DNA of 64,000 bases, from positions 1-64,000 of the forward strand of contig JAAZAA010000261.1 in NCBI GenBank assembly GCA_012514535.1, read 5' to 3'. The notes beneath the pieces were generated by a model. The model worked only from the letters and a program-made list of their open reading frames with translations. It ran no database searches and had not been told where the DNA came from. A program made the position numbers and the translations under genes. This stretch comes from Myxococcales bacterium (GTDB lineage Bacteria > Myxococcota_A > Polyangia > Polyangiales > Polyangiaceae). Below are positions 59,871 to 64,000 of the stretch, in pieces (positions within the stretch are counted from its first letter, which is position 1; each line of letters starts with the position of its first letter).

Positions 59871-60709
59871 GGGGTGATCCGGAGCTGGAGCGGTGGCTCG
59901 ATGGGCTCGGGCTCCTGGACGTCGCGCAGGAAGAGCTCCTGGCGGTAGCGGAGCTGATCCGTTGGCAAGGGGCCCAGCTCCGGGGGCTGCGTGCGCGGCT
60001 CCTGGACGTCTCCGCGCTGCTCCTGGACGGGGCCGCCGCGGACGCTGGTCCCTCGGCACTCGGTGGGGTGGGCACCTCGTCGCCCGAGCGTTGGTCGTCT
60101 CTGCGGTCCCTCGAGCCGGAGGAGCGCGTCGAGGAGCCGGCGGAGGAGCCGGCGGAGAAGATCGCGCGGAGGCTCGAGGACCTCGTGACCTCCACCGCGC
60201 GCAGCGTCGCCGCGGTGCGCCGGGCGTCGGCTCACGTCCGTGGTGCGTCCCAGGAGCTCCGCCGGGAGCTCACGCGGCGCGGCGCGTCGGGGGATGACGA
60301 GCTGCTGTGGCTCCAGGTCGGGGAGGGGGCCTACGGGCTCCCCACCCGCTTCGTGGGAGGGCTCTTTCAGGGAGGGGCTCCGGGGGCGGAGGGGTCCTCC
60401 GCCGTGGTCCCGCTCGGTGAGCTCCTCGGGCTCGAGCGAGAGCGGCCCGCGGAGAGCCAGGTCGCGCTCCACGTCCCCGGGCTCGAGCCGATCACGATCG
60501 CGGTGGAGCGTGTCGGCGAGGTGGGGCAGGCTCGGGTGCACCCCATCCCGGACCTCGTGCGGCGCAGCGGCCCGTTCGCGGGAGCGGTGCGTGGCCCCGA
60601 AGATTCCTTGCGGCTGGTGCTCGACGCCCGGGCCGTCGTTCTCCGGGCGGTCCACCTCCGGGGCGCCGACGACATCCCGAGTCAGCCTTCCGATGACGAG
60701 CACCGATAG
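59867..60709 (+). CDS. CheA-P5/CheW-like protein without kinase domains
   Basis: A 280-residue protein. After an N-terminal helical stretch and coiled coil come residues 145-265 with the CheA regulatory (P5)/CheW fold: LLWLQVGEGAYGLPTRFVGGLFQ, VVPLGELLGLE, ITIAVERVGEVGQARVHPIPDLV, FAGAVRGPEDSLRLVLDARAVV. No Hpt (P1), dimerisation or ATPase domain is present, so it cannot phosphorylate. GTGA overlap with the MCP-like gene. Confidence 0.6.
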   Translation: MRGDPELERWLDGLGLLDVAQEELLAVAELIRWQGAQLRGLRARLLDVSALLLDGAAADAGPSALGGVGTSSPERWSSLRSLEPEERVEEPAEEPAEKIARRLEDLVTSTARSVAAVRRASAHVRGASQELRRELTRRGASGDDELLWLQVGEGAYGLPTRFVGGLFQGGAPGAEGSSAVVPLGELLGLERERPAESQVALHVPGLEPITIAVERVGEVGQARVHPIPDLVRRSGPFAGAVRGPEDSLRLVLDARAVVLRAVHLRGADDIPSQPSDDEHR

Positions 60710-61205
60710 AGACGACGAGCGCCGCGTGGAGCCCGCGGAGGAACCCGTGGGCGTCGCTCCGATCGTCGCGCCCTACGGCGCGGAGGATCACGGGGTGGTG
60801 ATGGAGCTCGCCGCCTCGGAACGGCTGCCCCTCGAGCCCGACGCGGAGGTCCGACGGGGTCATGCCCTGCTCTGGGTGGTGCGTCCCGCAGCTCGGGCGC
60901 CCGCTCAGGGCTATCTGCTCGCCTGGCGAGTGGCGGACGAGCTCGAGCTGCTCCACCTGGTGGTGCATCCGGCGGCGCGACGGCGCGGCTTCGGTGGGGC
61001 GCTCCTCGACGAGCTGCTCGCCCATGGCCGACGACGGGGTCTCGGCGCGGTCTACCTCGAGGTCCGGGTCTCCAATGAAGGGGCCCTGCGCTTGTACCGG
61101 AGCCGCGGCTTTCGGGAGGAAGGGCGGCGCCGGGGCTACTACGCGGACGGCGAAGACGCGCTCGTGCTCACGCTCCCCCTGTCCCGGGGCCCCGTCCCGG
61201 GGTGA
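60693..61205 (+). CDS. GNAT-family N-acetyltransferase (RimI-like)
   Basis: A 170-residue acetyltransferase. The acetyl-CoA motif is LHLVVHPAARRRGFGGALLDELL, followed by YLEVRVSNEGALRLYRSRGFREEGRRRGYYADGEDALVL, very close to RimI (ribosomal S18 acetylase). It overlaps the preceding gene by 17 bp and the next by four (GTGA). A protein N-terminal acetylase is likely; the target is not known. Confidence 0.82.
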   Translation: MTSTDRDDERRVEPAEEPVGVAPIVAPYGAEDHGVVMELAASERLPLEPDAEVRRGHALLWVVRPAARAPAQGYLLAWRVADELELLHLVVHPAARRRGFGGALLDELLAHGRRRGLGAVYLEVRVSNEGALRLYRSRGFREEGRRRGYYADGEDALVLTLPLSRGPVPG

Positions 61206-62746
61206 GTCGACGGACGAGAGTGATCCCGGGCGGCGGCGGAGGGCTGCGCTCCTCGGGTTTTGCCAGCGCCGCGTCCCTGGCGGACACTGGCGCCGTGCCG
61301 CCGCGTCCTTCGCTCCGCTGCGCTCCCTCGCCGCACGGCGCTTCGCCATCACGCCGCGCTTCGTCGCAGCACGCTCCCTCGTCGCGCGGTGCTTCGCCCT
61401 CGCTGGAGCGGCGCTCCCGCCGGGTGCGCGCCCTCGGGATCGGTGTCCTGTCCCTGAGCGTCTTGTCGATGGCGTGCCGGCGAGACGAGCCGAAGGGGGA
61501 CGGAGCGCCCTTGGCCGTTCCGAGCGTGCCCAGCCCCAACGCCCGCATCCTGCCGGCGCCCCTGGCCAGCTCTCGCGGCAGCGCCCCCGAGGTCTCCGCG
61601 GGGAGCGGAGGGGTGCCCGGGGTGGCGGCATCGGGGGCGTCCCTCGCCGCTGCCGCGCCACCGCGCCCCTTCCCGACGTCCGGTGAGCTCGTGCCCAACG
61701 GCTTCCCACCGCCAGCGGGAGCCCTCGTGGAGCTCCGGGGCGAGTTCACATGGCCGGAGCTCGAAGCCCGGACCCTCCCCATCTCCGCCCTCCCCGAGGC
61801 GGTGCTCCTGGATGGGACCGTGCGGTCGACGATCCTGTCGACCCGCCCCGAGCTGCGGCTGTTGCTGTCGCCCCACGGGCACCTCACCGTCGAGCTGGTC
61901 TCCCCCACCTTCTCTCTCCCGCCGGGGACGCAGCTCCGCGCGCAGATCGATCGCTTGGGCCACGTCGTCGTGTGGCCCGATCTCCGGAGCTACCGCGTCG
62001 CGCCCCCGGGATCCCTCCGCGCCCTCTTCAACGAGCGCCGCGTCGACGTGGCGCCGCTGTTCAGCGGGCACCCCGAGGAAGAAGCCCCCGGGCAGAAGCT
62101 CGGCCTGCCCACGGTGCGGCGCGTCGTGGAGGGCCCCATGGGACGGCTCACCCTCGAGTCCGCGGAGCTCCCTGCCGTGGGCAGCGGCGGCACCCTGGTG
62201 TGTCGCTTCTTGCTCGAGCTCGCGCGCCTGCGCCCGTCGGACGAGCTGTGTCCCCCCGGCGAGCTCCCCCTCGACGCCCACTACGTGTGGACGCGGGGGG
62301 GCGAGCTGTCGTTCCGGGGCGGGGGCCTGCAGCGCCACACGACGTGGCCCATCGACGTGCCCGCGGGGACCTTCGAGATCCCGCCGCAGATGCCCATCTT
62401 CAAGCCCGGGGAGCTGCCGCCGGAGCGCTCCCCGTTCCTGTGGGACGCGGACACGACCGCGGCCTTCTGGGGCCCCGCGGCGGCGGGCGCGGAGCTCGTG
62501 CTCACGAATCCCGGGGAGGTGCCCATGTACGTGATCGTGGAGCGCCTCCCCTTGGCCCGGGTCCCCGCCTTGGGCATGACCCGCTGGGCGGCGCCGCGGG
62601 CAGCGCACTCGGTGAGCTTCCGGGATTTCCTGGGCGAGAGCGTGTACGCGGCTCGTCGGGTCGAGAGCTCCGGAGAGCTCGTCCTGGGGCCTCGGCCCCC
62701 TCCGCCGGAGGTCCCGGAGGTCGAGGCGGCCGGGCTCACGCCCTGA
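61202..62746 (+). CDS. Lipoprotein, unknown function
   Basis: Up to 514 residues from GTG 61202 (GTGA overlap with the GNAT gene). A Ser/Arg-rich leader of 74 residues precedes a lipoprotein signal (GIGVLSLSVLSMAC). GTG 61424, in frame and directly before that signal, may be the true start. The mature protein has a Pro/Ala-rich linker, then about 330 residues with beta-rich character and few recognisable motifs (TVRSTILSTRPELRLLLSPHGHLTVELVSPTF, PAGTFEIPPQMPIFKPGELP). No family was recognised. Confidence 0.6.
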   Translation: MSRRTRVIPGGGGGLRSSGFASAASLADTGAVPPRPSLRCAPSPHGASPSRRASSQHAPSSRGASPSLERRSRRVRALGIGVLSLSVLSMACRRDEPKGDGAPLAVPSVPSPNARILPAPLASSRGSAPEVSAGSGGVPGVAASGASLAAAAPPRPFPTSGELVPNGFPPPAGALVELRGEFTWPELEARTLPISALPEAVLLDGTVRSTILSTRPELRLLLSPHGHLTVELVSPTFSLPPGTQLRAQIDRLGHVVVWPDLRSYRVAPPGSLRALFNERRVDVAPLFSGHPEEEAPGQKLGLPTVRRVVEGPMGRLTLESAELPAVGSGGTLVCRFLLELARLRPSDELCPPGELPLDAHYVWTRGGELSFRGGGLQRHTTWPIDVPAGTFEIPPQMPIFKPGELPPERSPFLWDADTTAAFWGPAAAGAELVLTNPGEVPMYVIVERLPLARVPALGMTRWAAPRAAHSVSFRDFLGESVYAARRVESSGELVLGPRPPPPEVPEVEAAGLTP

Positions 62747-62750
62747 GCGC

Positions 62751-63377
62751 TCAGATGCCGAGGGGTCTCAGCTCGGCGGCGTAGTCGTCGTCGTCGAACT
62801 CGAGCTCGTCGTACCCGCGGCGCACGAGCTCACCGCGTACGGCCTCCATGGCGATCTCCACCACCTCGAGGCGCGTGCTCAGGGAGAAGTACTCCTCCTC
62901 GTCGACGGGAGGCAGCAGATCGAGGCGTTCGCGGACCCGCTCGCGATCCTCTGCGGCCAGGCGCAGCGCGAAGTGGGGCCCCTCGTGATCGTCGCTGCCG
63001 ACGACGGCGTCGTAGCCCACCCCGATCGGGTTGAACGCCAGGAAGGCCGCCTTGCCGCAGAGCTGCCAGTCGTGCTGGTTGGCGGAGGGGATGCGCCAGA
63101 AGGCGCGGAGGTGTCGCCGCACCACCTCGCCGAAGTAGGCGCCCACGGCGGGCCCGATGAGCCCGAGCAGTGGCGGCCGTTGGGCGATGTCCTGGCGTAC
63201 CTGCCGCGCGTAGTGTTCGACGAGCGGCAAGGTCTCCGGCTCGAAATCGAGCTCGAAGCCGAGCGAACGCTGCACGTACTGCACGCACCCGAGCGCGAGC
63301 TCGACGATCGGTTCCGGAACGCCTTCGAAGTCGAAGGGGCTCTCGCTCGCCCCGTTGTCATCCTCGCTGTGGCTCAC
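62751..63377 (-). CDS. Hypothetical acidic protein
   Basis: A 208-residue soluble protein from GTG 63377, without signal or membrane segments. It is rich in Glu and Asp at both ends (MSHSEDDNGASE..., ELEFDDDDYAAEL). The middle (VVRRHLRAFWRIPSANQHDWQLCGKAAFLAFNPIGVGYDAVVG) looks like a compact domain. Convergent with the lipoprotein gene, 4 bp away. It could be conserved in related bacteria; no function can be given. Confidence 0.55.
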   Translation of the reverse strand: MSHSEDDNGASESPFDFEGVPEPIVELALGCVQYVQRSLGFELDFEPETLPLVEHYARQVRQDIAQRPPLLGLIGPAVGAYFGEVVRRHLRAFWRIPSANQHDWQLCGKAAFLAFNPIGVGYDAVVGSDDHEGPHFALRLAAEDRERVRERLDLLPPVDEEEYFSLSTRLEVVEIAMEAVRGELVRRGYDELEFDDDDYAAELRPLGI

Positions 63378-63611
63378 GGCTGCTCTGTATCACCTTCCCG
63401 CGGAACGCGCCGTACCAGGCCGGGGGATGGGGCGCGCCGCCCGGGCCCGAAGCGAGCGGCCCCCTCTAGCAGGGTCCGCGACGTACGTCAGCACCGATCG
63501 ACCCGTTTCGGGGGTTCCGTCGGGGTAGGTGGTGGTCCGAGCGGGGGTCGAGCCTTCGGTTGGCAGAGGAAACGGGCTGAACTCAGGTCGATGGGCCGAT
63601 CCGTGCTTGCT

Positions 63612-63650
63612 CTCGGGAGCGCCTCGCCGTGATACTCTGCCTCTCCCGAG
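63612..63650 (+). promoter_or_regulatory. 8-bp inverted repeat whose right arm covers the ribosome-binding site
   Basis: CTCGGGAG (63612-63619) and CTCCCGAG (63643-63650) are exact reverse complements; the right arm ends three bases before the ATG at 63654. TGATACTCT between them resembles an extended -10 box. It may be an operator or a chance repeat in GC-rich DNA. The rest of 63378-63611 shows nothing. Confidence 0.3.
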
Positions 63651-63653
63651 CAG

Positions 63654-64000
63654 ATGCGCATCGCAGTCCTCAGTGACATCCACGCAAATTACGAAGCTCT
63701 GAGCGCCGTGCTCGAGGTGCTGGAGCATTCGTCCATCGACGCGTACTACTGCCTCGGCGACACGGTCGGCTACGGCGGCTCGCCGAACGAGTGTTCGGAC
63801 ATCGTGCGGAAGCTCGCGAGCGCGACGATCCTCGGCAACCACGACGCCGCCGTCGCGGGCCGGATGGACTACTCGTACTACTACGAGGCCGCGCGCCAGG
63901 CGCTCGACACCCACTCTCGGCTGCTCACGCCCGAGAACATGGCGTGGCTGCGCGGGCTCCCGTACAAGCACGACCTGACCGACGTCGGGCTCACGCTCTG
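63654..64000 (+). CDS. Metallophosphoesterase, partial (runs off the window)
   Basis: The first 115 residues of a calcineurin-like phosphoesterase. Metal ligands are in place: Asp8 and His10 in LSDIH, Asp36 in YCLGDTVGYGG, and Asn62-His63 in GNHD. The order and spacing fit the YfcE/DUF-type bacterial phosphodiesterase branch with VGYG. The frame is open to the last base, so the 3' end lies beyond 64000. The start has no strong Shine-Dalgarno; an inverted repeat lies across its expected position. Confidence 0.88.
   Translation, partial: MRIAVLSDIHANYEALSAVLEVLEHSSIDAYYCLGDTVGYGGSPNECSDIVRKLASATILGNHDAAVAGRMDYSYYYEAARQALDTHSRLLTPENMAWLRGLPYKHDLTDVGLTL

Overview
The window is very GC-rich, densely coding DNA with strong G/C bias at third codon positions, many GTG starts and many four-base ATGA/GTGA gene overlaps. 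Several traits point to a myxobacterium-like member of Myxococcota: PATAN/DUF4388 response regulators, a short OPX lipoprotein paired with a separate beta-barrel, cysteine-rich CGDG-type secreted proteins, abundant lipoproteins with disordered linkers, and degenerate signalling proteins. The assignment is an inference; no rRNA or other taxonomic marker is present.

Region 1 (1-24.6 kb) is a surface-polysaccharide locus. It opens with MBOAT acyltransferase, SGNH-like protein, acyl carrier protein, AMP-forming ligase and SDR reductase (401-5671). The first four correspond part for part to DltB, DltD, DltC and DltA. Next come a GT87-like membrane protein, a flippase-like LPG-synthase TM protein, a GT4, a Wzx-type flippase, an OM beta-barrel with its OPX lipoprotein, a Wzz-type co-polymerase, a membrane GT2, a WecG/TagA-type GT26, a membrane protein ending in a degenerate BY-kinase (CpsD-like) domain, and GalE. 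The region ends with a 975-residue receiver-like/TM/TPR protein. No Wzy polymerase or initiating phosphoglycosyl transferase was recognised.

Region 2 (24.8-42 kb) holds two uptake modules, back to back. On the minus strand are a complete sulfate ABC transporter (sbp, cysT, cysW, cysA) with an OprO/P-like porin as last gene, and then a globin. On the plus strand are a PstS-like secreted protein, a lipoprotein, a porin, a second lipoprotein, ExbB, ExbD, TonB, a TonB-dependent receptor carrying its own TonB-C-like domain, and a third lipoprotein. Between them lies a tRNA-Cys(GCA)-like gene of unusual shape with a structured stretch upstream.

Region 3 (42-53.4 kb) carries a methyltransferase, a membrane sulfatase-like enzyme with a Thr in place of the usual nucleophile, a PAS-histidine kinase-receiver hybrid divergent from a one-domain PAS protein, a cysteine hydrolase, a PAF-acetylhydrolase-like lipoprotein and a TPR lipoprotein.

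Region 4 (53.4-64 kb) has aspS, a YdjM-like membrane protein, and a tightly coupled run that resembles a chemosensory operon without a kinase: receiver-PATAN, CheW-like, soluble MCP-like and CheA-P5-like proteins. A GNAT acetyltransferase, a lipoprotein and a hypothetical protein follow, and a metallophosphoesterase runs off the right edge.

Short tandem repeats are frequent, both in gaps and in frame inside genes (15-bp units at four loci). Starts were moved from the longest ORF where a Shine-Dalgarno sequence, signal peptide or overlap favoured another codon. Domain calls come from reading motifs, not from database searches.
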